From DASPPM01 sp035604475 (GTDB lineage Bacteria > Pseudomonadota > Alphaproteobacteria > JACZXZ01), in assembly GCA_035604475.1 (NCBI GenBank), contig DATNIJ010000282.1, positions 1 through 17,697 on the forward strand: 17,697 nucleotides of DNA. Direction: 5' to 3'. The position numbers were made by a program, and so were the translations under genes. Numbering within the stretch: the first letter of the stretch is position 1; the number at the start of each line of letters is the position of its first letter. Positions 6,941 to 15,030 of the stretch are shown one piece after another. Under the pieces are notes generated by a model, which saw only the letters and a program-made list of their open reading frames with translations, was not told the DNA's origin and did not search any database.

Positions 6941-7903
6941 ATGGCCGGAATATTCGACAAGGAGCTCTTCCGCCCTACCCGCAGCTTCATGGGGGCGCCC
7001 AACCGCTACGAGCTTGCCGGCGCCAAGGCGGCGATCCTCGGCATTCCCTTCGATTGCGGCATCCATCCGACGCGCATCGGGGCGCGGCTCGGGCCGAACG
7101 CCATCCGCGAGCAGTCAACCCTGGTGCGTCCCTACCAACCGCCCCACGCCGATTTCAATCCCCTCGAGCGCCTGGGCCTGGTCGATTGCGGCGACGTGGC
7201 GCTGACACCCGGGCTCATTCTCGAGGCCTACGCGAAGATCGAGGCGGCGGTCTCGCGCATCCTCGAGGCGGGAGCGGTGCCGGTGACCATGGGCGGCGAC
7301 GGCGCCGTCACCCTCCCCCAGCTCCGCGCGCTCCACCGCAAATATCCCAACCTCGCGCTCCTCCATATCGATGCCCACACCGACACCTATCCCGGCAAGG
7401 GCGAGGGGCTCGACAAGTATAACACGGCCACGACCTTCACCCGCGCCGCCGAGGAAGGTTTGCTCGACACTGGCCACTCGCTCCACATCGGGGCGCGCGG
7501 CCCCCTCGGCGTGCAGCATGTCTTCGAGCATACCCGCCAGTTCGGCTACGAGCTCATCCCCGGCAGCGATCTCTTCGCGCGCGGCATCCCCTTGACCCTC
7601 GCCCACGTGCACGAGCGCCTCAGCGGCCGGCCGGTCTATCTCTGCTTCGACATGGATTTCTTCGACCCCTCCTGCGCCCCCGGCGTGTGCACGCCCGCCT
7701 GGGGCGGGGCAACGGCGCGCGAGGGCCTCGCCCTCCTCCAAGGCTTGGCCGGCCTCGACATCGTGGCGACCGACGTGAACACGGTGAGCCCGCCCCACGA
7801 CCTGGGCGGCGTCACCGCCTTCCTCGCCGGCACCGTGATGCTCGAGTGCCTGACGCTCGTGGCGCGGGCGCTCAAGCTCACGAACGAGCCGGGCGGGGCG
7901 TGA
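6941..7903 (+). CDS. Arginase/agmatinase-family protein with altered active site
   Basis: This 320-residue member of the ureohydrolase superfamily would be expected to split a guanidino compound into urea and an amine, or to cleave a related C-N bond, using a dinuclear metal centre. Asp144, His146 and Asp148 (HIDAHTDTY) and Asp237 and Asp239 (FDMDFFDPS) match the usual metal ligands, and the ARE motif of GGATAREGL keeps the conserved Glu. The first ligand motif, normally GGDHS, reads GGDGA: Gly121 replaces His. The usual His of the HGT segment is also absent (YNTATTF, Thr162). Either the enzyme binds metal differently and has a different substrate, or it is no longer a classical hydrolase. 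The ATG at 6941 gives the family N-terminus (FDKELFRPTRSFMGAPNRYE); the longer open frame upstream overlaps the methyltransferase gene. Hydantoinase genes follow on the same strand. Confidence 0.87.
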   Translation: MAGIFDKELFRPTRSFMGAPNRYELAGAKAAILGIPFDCGIHPTRIGARLGPNAIREQSTLVRPYQPPHADFNPLERLGLVDCGDVALTPGLILEAYAKIEAAVSRILEAGAVPVTMGGDGAVTLPQLRALHRKYPNLALLHIDAHTDTYPGKGEGLDKYNTATTFTRAAEEGLLDTGHSLHIGARGPLGVQHVFEHTRQFGYELIPGSDLFARGIPLTLAHVHERLSGRPVYLCFDMDFFDPSCAPGVCTPAWGGATAREGLALLQGLAGLDIVATDVNTVSPPHDLGGVTAFLAGTVMLECLTLVARALKLTNEPGGA

Positions 7904-7909
7904 AGATTG

Positions 7910-7934
7910 CCTTCTCCCGCTTCGCTGGAGAGGG
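7910..7934. repeat. Degenerate copy of the CCCTCTCCCGC hairpin
   Basis: CCTTCTCC and GGAGAGGG form an 8-bp stem with one G-U pair around CGCTTCGCT. It begins seven bases after the stop of the arginase-family gene. The sequence is clearly related to the hairpins at 1644-1667 and 1759-1782. It may act as a partial terminator before the hydantoinase genes. Confidence 0.5.
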
Positions 7935-7954
7935 AAAGCACGTAAGAGGGAAAG

Positions 7955-7983
7955 TTGACAGCGGCGGGGCGGGTCAGCACTCT
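7955..7983 (+). promoter_or_regulatory. Possible promoter before hydantoinase A
   Basis: A perfect TTGACA at 7955-7960 lies 52 bases before the hydantoinase A start. Seventeen bases on, the sequence CACTCT is a poor -10 match. It could be an activator-dependent promoter allowing separate expression of the hydantoinase and transporter genes, or a chance match. Confidence 0.25.
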
Positions 7984-8012
7984 CTGCGCCGGTCAAAAGG
8001 CGGAGGCGGAGG

Positions 8013-10091
8013 ATGGGCGGGGCGCGGCTGGGAGTGGACATCGGCGGCACCTTTACCGACGTGGCGCTGGAGGTGGGGGAGAAGCGCTATACCACGAAGC
8101 TCCTGACCACGACGGAAGCGCCCGAGAAGGGCGTGCTCGCGGCGATCGCGTCGGCGCTCGAGGCGGCGAAGCTCGAGGCCGCAGCGCTCGAGATGATCAT
8201 CCACGGCACCACGCTCGCCACCAACGTGCTGATCGAGCGCAAGGGCCCGCGCACCGCACTCGTCACCACCGAGGGCTTCCGCGACGTGATCGAGATCCGT
8301 CACGAGAACCGCTTCGAGCAATACGACATCGACATCGACCTGCCCCCGCCGCTGGTGCCGCGGCGGTGGCGCTTCGGCGTCAAGGAGCGCATCGACGCGC
8401 AGGGCAAGGTACTGGTGCCGCTCGACGAGGCAGCACTCGGCCGCGTCATCGACCGGCTCGCGCGCGCGCGCATCGCGAGTGTGGCGATCGGGTTCCTCCA
8501 CAGCTTCACCAACCCCTCGCACGAGCGTCGCGCGCGCGAGCTCATCGCCGAGCGCCTGCCTGGCGTCACCGTGACGCTCTCCTCCGAGGTCTCGCCCGAG
8601 ATGCGCGAGTACGAGCGCTTCTCGACGGCCTGTGCCAACGCCTATGTGCAGCCGCTCATCGGCCGCTACCTGCGCAATCTCGAGGAGGGCTTGAGGCGCG
8701 CGTGCGTGCGCTCTCCGCTCTATCTCATCTCCTCGGGCGGCGGCCTCACCACGGTCGAGACCGCGATCCGCTTTCCGGTGCGCCTCGTCGAATCCGGGCC
8801 CGCGGGAGGTGCCATCTTCGCCTGCCACATCGCGGCCCAATGCGGCCTCGACAAGGTCATCTCCTTCGACATGGGCGGGACCACCGCCAAGATCTGCCTC
8901 ATCGACGACGCCAAGCCGCAGACCAACCGGGTCTTCGAGGTCGCGCGCATCTACCGCTTCAAGAAGGGATCGGGCATCCCCTTGCGCATTCCCGTCATCG
9001 AGATGGTCGAGATCGGCGCCGGCGGCGGCTCGATCGCGCGCGTCGATGCCATGGGCCGCATCGCCGTCGGCCCCGACAGCGCAGGTGCCGAGCCGGGCCC
9101 TGCCTGCTATGGCCGCGGCGGGGCCGAGCCCACGGTCACCGACGCCGATCTCGTGCTCGGCCGCATCGATCCCGCCGCCTTCTCCGGCGGCAAGATCAGG
9201 CTCGATGCGCCGGCCGCGGAGGGTGCCGTCAGGCGCGGGATCGGCGAGCGCCTCGGCCTCACGGCGGAGTTCGCAGCACTCGGCATCAGCGAGATGGTCG
9301 ACGAGAACATGGCGAACGCCGCGCGCGTGCACACGATCGAGAGCGGCAAGAACGTGGCGGAGCGCACGCTCGTCGCCTTCGGAGGTGCGGCCCCGCTCCA
9401 CGCCGCGCGCGTCGCGGAGAAGCTCGGCCTCGACCGCGTGCTGGTGCCGACCAACGCCGGCGTGGGCTCGGCCATCGGCTTCTTGCGTGCGCCGATCGCC
9501 TTCGAGATCGTGCGCAGCCACATGCAGCGGCTCTCGCACTTCGATGCGGTTGCCGCGAACCGCGTGCTCGGCGAGATGCGCGCGGAGGCCGAGGCGATCG
9601 TGCGGCGTGGTGCTGGAGGGGAGGTCGAGCTCGAGGAGCGCCGCTCGGCCTTCATGCGCTACCGCGGCCAGGGTCACGAGATCTCGGTGCCGCTGCCGGC
9701 GCGCGACTTCGCCGACGCCGACACCCCGCTTCTTCTCGAGGCTTTCGAGGCGGCCTATCGCGCGCTCTACAGCCGTGCCATCCCCGGGGTCGACATCGAG
9801 ATCCTGAGCTGGGTCACGGTCGTGAGCGCGCCGTTTGTCGCGAGCGAGGAGACACCACAGCCGCTCGAGACGGGGGTCGGCAAGCCAATCTCCATGCGCA
9901 AGGTCTTCGATCCCGGCTCCGGCGAGTTCCTCGAGGTGCCCTTCTACCGCCGCGAGGCGCTCAGGCCCGGCTGGACCGTCGAGGGTCCCGCCGTGATCGA
10001 GGAGGACGAGACCTCGACCGTGGTCAGTCCGGCCTTCTCTGCGCGGGTCGACGGCTTCGGCTATATTGAACTCAGGCGGCGCGGAGAGTAG
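8013..10091 (+). CDS. hyuA: Hydantoinase/oxoprolinase subunit A
   Basis: This 692-residue protein is the ATP-binding subunit of the hydantoinase/oxoprolinase family (N-methylhydantoinase, 5-oxoprolinase, caprolactamase, and the related acetone and acetophenone carboxylases). These enzymes use ATP to activate a carbonyl or lactam before hydrolysis or carboxylation. The N-terminal GVDIGGTFTDVAL (residues 7-19) and a second phosphate-binding segment, SFDMGGTTAK (284-293), mark the actin-like ATPase fold. HGTTLATNVLIERKG, LISSGGGLTTVE, LVESGPAGGA, AGAEPGPACYGRGG and VAFGGAAPLHAARVAEKLG are all family hallmarks. The C-terminal domain has FMRYRGQGHEISVPLP. A purine-rich ribosome-binding site, GGAGGCGGAGG, precedes the ATG. 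The B subunit starts 9 bases after the stop, so the two surely form one complex. The gene symbol is the family name; the true substrate is unknown. Confidence 0.95.
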   Translation: MGGARLGVDIGGTFTDVALEVGEKRYTTKLLTTTEAPEKGVLAAIASALEAAKLEAAALEMIIHGTTLATNVLIERKGPRTALVTTEGFRDVIEIRHENRFEQYDIDIDLPPPLVPRRWRFGVKERIDAQGKVLVPLDEAALGRVIDRLARARIASVAIGFLHSFTNPSHERRARELIAERLPGVTVTLSSEVSPEMREYERFSTACANAYVQPLIGRYLRNLEEGLRRACVRSPLYLISSGGGLTTVETAIRFPVRLVESGPAGGAIFACHIAAQCGLDKVISFDMGGTTAKICLIDDAKPQTNRVFEVARIYRFKKGSGIPLRIPVIEMVEIGAGGGSIARVDAMGRIAVGPDSAGAEPGPACYGRGGAEPTVTDADLVLGRIDPAAFSGGKIRLDAPAAEGAVRRGIGERLGLTAEFAALGISEMVDENMANAARVHTIESGKNVAERTLVAFGGAAPLHAARVAEKLGLDRVLVPTNAGVGSAIGFLRAPIAFEIVRSHMQRLSHFDAVAANRVLGEMRAEAEAIVRRGAGGEVELEERRSAFMRYRGQGHEISVPLPARDFADADTPLLLEAFEAAYRALYSRAIPGVDIEILSWVTVVSAPFVASEETPQPLETGVGKPISMRKVFDPGSGEFLEVPFYRREALRPGWTVEGPAVIEEDETSTVVSPAFSARVDGFGYIELRRRGE

Positions 10092-10100
10092 CTTCTCGCC

Positions 10101-11843
10101 ATGGTCGCGACACCCAACACGGCACTTTCCCAAATCCACATGCAGATCATGTGGAGCCGGCTCATCGCCGTCGTCGAGGAGCAGGCCCAGACCCTCATGC
10201 GCACCGCCTTCTCCACCTCGGTGCGCGAGGCGGGCGACCTCTCGGCCGGCGTGTTCGACCGCCAGGGCCGCATGCTGGCCCAGGCCGTCACCGGCACGCC
10301 GGGCCACGTCAATTCGATGGCGACGGGGGTCAAGCACTTCCTCGCCGTCTATCCCATCGACAGCATGCGGGAAGGCGACCACTACATCACCAACGATCCC
10401 TGGCTCACCTCGGGCCATCTCCACGACATCACCGTGGTGACGCCGACTTTCAAGGACGGGCGTCCGATAGCACTCTTCGCCAATACGATCCACGTCGTCG
10501 ACATCGGCGGGCTCGGCATGGGGCCGGACGGGCGGCAGGTCTACGAGGAGGGTCTGGCGCTGCCGATCATGCCGCTCGCGCGGGAGGGCGAGTTCAACCA
10601 GGACCTCCTCAGCATCGTGCGCGCGAACGTACGCGAGCCTTTCCAGGTCGAGGGCGACATCTTCGCCTGCGCCGCCTGCAACGAGGAAGGCGGGCGGCGG
10701 CTTCTGGACATGCTCGGCGAGTTCCGGCTCGCCGACGTGGAGGCGCTCGGCGACCAGATCATCGAGGCGTCGCGGCAGGCCACCCTCAATGCGATCCGCA
10801 AGCTCAAGCCCGGCGTCTACAAGAACAGCCTCACCATGGACGGCTACGACAAGCCGCTCACGCTTTCCGCCACCATGACAATCGGCTACGACGGCATCCA
10901 CGTCGACTACAGCGGCACCTCGCAAGCGAGTGCCTACGGCATCAACGTGGTGCTCAACTACTGCACGGCCTACACCGCCTTCGGTGTGCGCGTGCTGGTG
11001 GCCCCCGAGGTGCCGAACAACGCGGGCTCGCTCGAGACCATCACGGTCTCGGCCCCCGAGGGCTCGGTCCTCAACGTCAAGCGGCCGTGGGCGGTGGCAG
11101 CACGCCACACCGTCGGGCACATGCTGCCGGACGTGGTCTTCGGCTGCCTCCATCAAGTGATCAAGGGCGGCGTGCCGGCCGAGGGGGCGTCATCGCTGTG
11201 GAACCCGCAGATCTACGGCGGCGGCTCCATGGTGGACGAGGTCGAGGAGGGTGTTGATCCCTCGACGCTGCCGCAGTTCTCGACCGTGATCTTCCATTGC
11301 GGCGGCTCGGGCGCCAGGCCGAGCAAGGATGGCCTCGATGTCACCGCGTTTCCGAGCGGGGTGCGCACCATCCCGGTCGAGGCGACGGAGACGGTCGCCC
11401 CCATCGTCTTCTGGCGCCGCGAGTTCCGCGAGGAGTCGGGAGGGGCGGGTGCGATGCGCGGCGGGCTCGGTCAGGTCATCGAGATCGGCGGTGCCGACGG
11501 CATGCCGGTGAGCCTGCTTTGCAACTTCGAGCGCGTGAAGAACCCCGCGCGCGGGCGCAACGGCGGCAAGAGCGGCGCGCCCGGCCGAGTGAGCCTCGCC
11601 TCCGGCCGGCCGATCCGGCCCAAGGGCCGCCAGACGGTGCCGCCGCGCGACCGCATCCGGCTCGAGCTGCCGGGGGGTGGCGGCTTCGGGCGGCCGGAGA
11701 CGCGCGATCCGGCGCGCGTGGCGGACGACGTGATCGACGGCATCGTCTCGCGCGAGAGTGCGGAGAAGATTTACAAAGTAGCGCTCACGGCGGAAGGTGC
11801 GGTGGACTGGGAGCGCACGCAAGCGTTGCGCGTCGGCGGCTAA
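10101..11843 (+). CDS. hyuB: Hydantoinase/oxoprolinase subunit B
   Basis: This 580-residue protein is the partner subunit of the preceding gene and matches the hydantoinase B family in length and along its whole sequence. Landmarks are the N-terminal MQIMWSRLIAVVEEQAQTLM, the segment SVREAGDLSAGVFDRQGRML, the ITNDPWLTSGHLHDITVV motif with likely metal-binding His and Asp residues, the long central domain with LNYCTAYTAFGVRVLV, and the Gly-rich C-terminal RIRLELPGGGGFGRPETRDPARV. The family B subunit carries the hydrolytic or carboxylation site that receives the ATP-activated substrate. The ATG at 10101 is used; an internal ATG at codon 14 is an alternative. The importer genes follow after a 73-base gap, which suggests that the imported solute is the substrate of the AB complex. 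Confidence 0.95.
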   Translation: MVATPNTALSQIHMQIMWSRLIAVVEEQAQTLMRTAFSTSVREAGDLSAGVFDRQGRMLAQAVTGTPGHVNSMATGVKHFLAVYPIDSMREGDHYITNDPWLTSGHLHDITVVTPTFKDGRPIALFANTIHVVDIGGLGMGPDGRQVYEEGLALPIMPLAREGEFNQDLLSIVRANVREPFQVEGDIFACAACNEEGGRRLLDMLGEFRLADVEALGDQIIEASRQATLNAIRKLKPGVYKNSLTMDGYDKPLTLSATMTIGYDGIHVDYSGTSQASAYGINVVLNYCTAYTAFGVRVLVAPEVPNNAGSLETITVSAPEGSVLNVKRPWAVAARHTVGHMLPDVVFGCLHQVIKGGVPAEGASSLWNPQIYGGGSMVDEVEEGVDPSTLPQFSTVIFHCGGSGARPSKDGLDVTAFPSGVRTIPVEATETVAPIVFWRREFREESGGAGAMRGGLGQVIEIGGADGMPVSLLCNFERVKNPARGRNGGKSGAPGRVSLASGRPIRPKGRQTVPPRDRIRLELPGGGGFGRPETRDPARVADDVIDGIVSRESAEKIYKVALTAEGAVDWERTQALRVGG

Positions 11844-11916
11844 GCTAGTTCGACGCGATCACGATCAAGAAAACGTGCACGCAAAGCGGCATCGCCGCGA
11901 ACAGGGAGTATGAAAA

Positions 11917-13158
11917 ATGAAAACTTGGCTCGTCTCGGCGGCCATTCTGGCCGGCCTCGGACTCGGCTCTGCCGCCTTTGCGGCGGAGGATGTGAAGATC
12001 GGCGTGATCATGCCGCTCAGCGGCAACTCCGCGAGTGCGGGCAAGGCGGATCTGGCGGCGATAGAGATCGCGGCTCAGATCGTGAACGAGGGCCATCCGG
12101 AGCTAAAGGGCCTGCCGATCGGGACGACGCCGGGCCTGCCTAAGCTGGGCGGGGCGAAGCTCAAGCTCATCGAAGCGGACCACCAGGGCAATCCCACCGA
12201 GGGCCAGAACCAGACGCTGCGCCTGATCACCCAGGAGCACGTCGTGGCGATGGAGGGGAGCTACCATTCGAACGTCACCTTCACCGCGACCGCCGTGGCC
12301 GAGCGCTACGGCATCCCTTTCATCGTGGGCGAATCGGTCGCCGCCAACATCACCAGCCGCGGCTTCAAGTGGGTCTTCCGTACCACCCCCATCGCCGGCG
12401 ACTTCGGTAACGCCTACATGGAGTTTCTCGGCGATCTCAAGAAGGCGGGGCATCCGGCGGCGACTCTCGCGATCGTCCATGAGAACACCGACTACGGCAC
12501 CTCGGTCGGCGAATCGGTGCGCGACGCCGCCAAGGCGCACGGCCTCGACGTCGTGGCCGACATCCCCTACAATGCCAACGGCGCCGACGTCTCCCCCCAG
12601 GTGCTCCAGCTCAAGGAGAAGAACCCCGACGCCATCGTCTTCGTTTCCTACACCGCCGACGCCATTCTCTACATGAAGACGATGAAGAGCCTTGGCTACA
12701 AGCCGAAGCTCGTCATCGCCGACGACGCCGGCTTCTCCGATCCCGCCTTCATCAAGGCGGTCGCAGACATCTCCCAGGGCCTCGTCAACCGCAGTGCCTG
12801 GGACATCGGGCCCAAGGACAGCACGACCTGGCGCATCAACGAGATGTACAAGGCCAAGACCGGCCAGACCTTGGACGACACCAGCGCGCGCGGCATGCAG
12901 GCCATGTTCGTGCTGGCGGATGCGATCAACCGCGCCGGCTCGACCAAGCCCGAGGCGATCCAGAAGGCGCTGCAGGAGACCGATCTCAAGCCCGATCAGC
13001 TCATCATGGGCTACAAGGGCGTCAAGTTCGACCAGACCGGCCAGAACATCCTCGCCTCGACCTATCTCATCCAGCTCTTCGGCAGCGACTATATCGCGGT
13101 GTGGCCGGCCAAATCCGCCCAGCACGCGCTCGAGTATCCCTTCAAGGGCTGGAACTAG
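11917..13158 (+). CDS. ABC transporter periplasmic substrate-binding protein (LivJ-like)
   Basis: This 413-residue protein is a type I periplasmic binding protein of the branched-chain amino acid/amide family. Residues 1-22 form a signal peptide (short basic start, hydrophobic core, AFA before AED), so the mature protein begins near Ala23. The mature start VKIGVIMPLSGNSASAGK is the usual first strand and ligand loop. EADHQGNPTEGQNQTLRLI, VAMEGSYHSNVTFTATAVAE and NTDYGTSVGESVRDAAK are family landmarks. A ribosome-binding site, AGGGAG, stands about nine bases before the ATG at 11917; a second ATG at 11910 is out of frame and too close to it. Members bind amino acids, amides, urea, short acids or aromatic acids, so the ligand cannot be told. 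Its place directly after the hydantoinase pair suggests a small nitrogen-containing or cyclic amide solute. Confidence 0.93.
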   Translation: MKTWLVSAAILAGLGLGSAAFAAEDVKIGVIMPLSGNSASAGKADLAAIEIAAQIVNEGHPELKGLPIGTTPGLPKLGGAKLKLIEADHQGNPTEGQNQTLRLITQEHVVAMEGSYHSNVTFTATAVAERYGIPFIVGESVAANITSRGFKWVFRTTPIAGDFGNAYMEFLGDLKKAGHPAATLAIVHENTDYGTSVGESVRDAAKAHGLDVVADIPYNANGADVSPQVLQLKEKNPDAIVFVSYTADAILYMKTMKSLGYKPKLVIADDAGFSDPAFIKAVADISQGLVNRSAWDIGPKDSTTWRINEMYKAKTGQTLDDTSARGMQAMFVLADAINRAGSTKPEAIQKALQETDLKPDQLIMGYKGVKFDQTGQNILASTYLIQLFGSDYIAVWPAKSAQHALEYPFKGWN

Positions 13159-13164
13159 CGGCGG

Positions 13165-14022
13165 ATGATCCTCCTCCAGGTGATCGTAGGCGGCCTCCTG
13201 ATCGGGGCCGTCTACGCCCTTTTCTCGTCGGGGCTCACGCTCATCTGGGGCATGATGAACGTGATCAATTTCGCCCATGGCGAGTTCGTCATGCTGGGCA
13301 TGTATGCGGCGTTCTGGGCCTTCACGCTCGCGGGCCTGGGCCCCGCCGCCTTCGCCCCGCTGGCCGCGGTGCTTCTCTTCATTCTCGGCGTCTTCGTCTA
13401 CCTGGCGCTCATCCGCCACGTCATGCGCGGGCCCATGCTCGCCCAGATCCTGTCGACCTTCGGCCTCCTTCTTCTCCTGCGCTATAGCGCCTTCTGGGCG
13501 TTCACCGCCAATTTCGTGACGCTGCCCGACGACCTCGTCGGAGCCAGTATCAATCTCGGCGGCATTCTCGTGAGCGCGCCCAAGTTGCTCGCCGGCGTCG
13601 TCGCCATCCTCTTGACCGCCGGTATGCACCTCCTCCTCACGCGCACGGCGATCGGCAGCCAGATCCTCGCCGTGGCCGAGGACCGCCAGGCCGCCATGCT
13701 CATGGGCATCAAGCCCGACCACATGCAGGCCCTCGCCTGGGGCCTCTCCGGCGCCTCTGCCGGCATCGCGGGCGCCTTGATCGCCACCTTCTTCCCGATC
13801 TCGCCGACGGTCGGCGAGTCGCTCACCATCATCGCCTTCGTGACGGTGACGCTCGGGGGCTTCGGCAGCGTGCCGGGTGCGATGATCGCCGGCCTCCTCA
13901 TCGGCCTCATCGAATCGCTCTCCGCCTTCTACTTCGGCCCGATCTTTCAGGACGTCGTCGTCTATGGGCTTTTCGTCGTCATCCTGTGGGTGCGGCCGCA
14001 CGGCCTCCTGGGGAAGGCTTAA
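13165..14022 (+). CDS. livH: Branched-chain-type ABC transporter permease (LivH-like)
   Basis: This 285-residue inner-membrane permease of the LivH family is made almost wholly of hydrophobic helices (about eight). The start, VIVGGLLIGAVYALFSSGLT, then LIWGMMNVINFAHGEFVMLG, is diagnostic: the NFAHGE motif is found across LivH proteins. A cytoplasmic loop with AVAEDRQAAMLMGIKPDHMQ is the EAA-like coupling region that contacts the ATPases. TLGGFGSVPGAMIAGLLIGLIE and the C-terminal WVRPHGLLGKA are also typical. The start is 6 bases after the binding-protein stop, so the genes are one operon. It pairs with the LivM-like permease to form the channel. The solute is set mainly by the binding protein and is unknown; the symbol gives the family only. 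Confidence 0.94.
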   Translation: MILLQVIVGGLLIGAVYALFSSGLTLIWGMMNVINFAHGEFVMLGMYAAFWAFTLAGLGPAAFAPLAAVLLFILGVFVYLALIRHVMRGPMLAQILSTFGLLLLLRYSAFWAFTANFVTLPDDLVGASINLGGILVSAPKLLAGVVAILLTAGMHLLLTRTAIGSQILAVAEDRQAAMLMGIKPDHMQALAWGLSGASAGIAGALIATFFPISPTVGESLTIIAFVTVTLGGFGSVPGAMIAGLLIGLIESLSAFYFGPIFQDVVVYGLFVVILWVRPHGLLGKA

Positions 14023-15030
14023 GTGCCGAGGAAGCCCATCATCGGCTGGCTGGCGCTCGCCGCCGTGCTTATAGGCTTTCCGCTCGTCTTCACCGGGGCC
14101 TATTACGAGCAGCTCGCCGCCTTCGTCATCCTCTCCGCCATCTCCGCCTCGGCATGGAACCTCGTCGGCGGTTACGCCGGGCAGGTCTCGGTCGGCCACG
14201 CCGTCTTTTTCGGCGCCGGCGCCTATATGCCGCTCCTTTTCTACAAGCTGTGGGAGGCGAGCCCGCTCTTGGGCTTTCCCGCCGGCATTGCGGTGAGTGT
14301 GGTCATCGCGGTCGTCATCGGCGTGCCCACTTTCCGGCTCTCGGGGCATTATTTCAGCATGGCGACGATCGCAGTCGCCGAGCTCATCCGCATCCTGGTC
14401 AGCGACTGGGACTTCCTCGGCGGCGCCATCGGCCTGATGGGGCCGGCGACCTCGCGCGGCTGGTGGGACCTCGTCTATCGCAGCTCGGTGCCCTACTACT
14501 ACATCTTCCTCGCCGTGCTCGCGGTGCTGCTCTACATCACGCACCGCATGGAGCGTAGCCGCCTCGGCTATTATTTGCGCGCGATCCGCGCCGGGGAGCG
14601 CGCGGCGCGCAGCCTCGGCGTGCCGGTCAGCCGCTACAAGCTCTATGCGCTCATGCTGAGTGCTGGCTTCACCTCGCTCGCGGGCTCGCTTTATGCGGTG
14701 AAGTTCGGCTTCGTCGATCCCGGAAGCACCTTAGGCATCCTCGTCTCCGTGCAGATGGTCGTGATGGCGGCATTGGGGGGTGCCGGCCGGCTCCTCGGAC
14801 CGCTTTTGGGTGCGATCATCCTGGTGCCGCTTCAAACCACGACCAATACGTTTTTCGGCGGTGCGGGGACCGGCCTCGCCTTCATCCTCTACGGCGGCAT
14901 CATCATGCTGCTGAGCCGCTTCGAGCCGGGCGGCCTGCTCGAGCTCTGGGAACGCTACCAGGCGCGCCGCGAGGCACGCATGGCGAAGGAGCGCGCCCTT
15001 GTTGGAGCCGGTGAGGACCATGCTGCTTAG
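14023..15030 (+). CDS. livM: Branched-chain-type ABC transporter permease (LivM-like)
   Basis: This 335-residue membrane permease of the LivM family has the conserved NLVGGYAGQVSVGHAVFFGAGAY motif in the N-terminal third, RLSGHYFSMATIAVAELIRI in the middle, and the coupling loop RAIRAGERAARSLGVPVSRYKLYAL. The C-terminal membrane part has VVMAALGGAGRLLGPLLGAII. About 8-10 hydrophobic helices are visible, and the last 35 residues are charged and cytoplasmic. It starts with GTG directly on the base after the TAA stop of the LivH-like gene, which shows tight translational coupling. Its end overlaps the start of the LivG-like ATPase by 11 bases. With its partner it forms the membrane pore of the importer. 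Confidence 0.94.
   Translation: MPRKPIIGWLALAAVLIGFPLVFTGAYYEQLAAFVILSAISASAWNLVGGYAGQVSVGHAVFFGAGAYMPLLFYKLWEASPLLGFPAGIAVSVVIAVVIGVPTFRLSGHYFSMATIAVAELIRILVSDWDFLGGAIGLMGPATSRGWWDLVYRSSVPYYYIFLAVLAVLLYITHRMERSRLGYYLRAIRAGERAARSLGVPVSRYKLYALMLSAGFTSLAGSLYAVKFGFVDPGSTLGILVSVQMVVMAALGGAGRLLGPLLGAIILVPLQTTTNTFFGGAGTGLAFILYGGIIMLLSRFEPGGLLELWERYQARREARMAKERALVGAGEDHAA

Noticed and set aside
7974..11156. A 1060-codon open frame on the - strand opposite the hydantoinase genes
   Set aside because: The + strand encodes two proteins with family motifs along their whole length. The antisense frame has low-complexity Arg/His/Asp/Ala/Leu-rich sequence with no recognisable domain, as is usual opposite GC-rich genes.
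11886..11898. Small GCGGC/GCCGC hairpin before the binding-protein gene
   Set aside because: It has only five pairs with a three-base loop in GC-rich DNA, and no T-run or promoter elements support a terminator or operator.
12103..14544. An 813-codon open frame on the - strand opposite the binding protein and permeases
   Set aside because: It is very rich in Asp, Glu, His and Arg with no domain, crosses three real genes, and mirrors the + strand codon bias.
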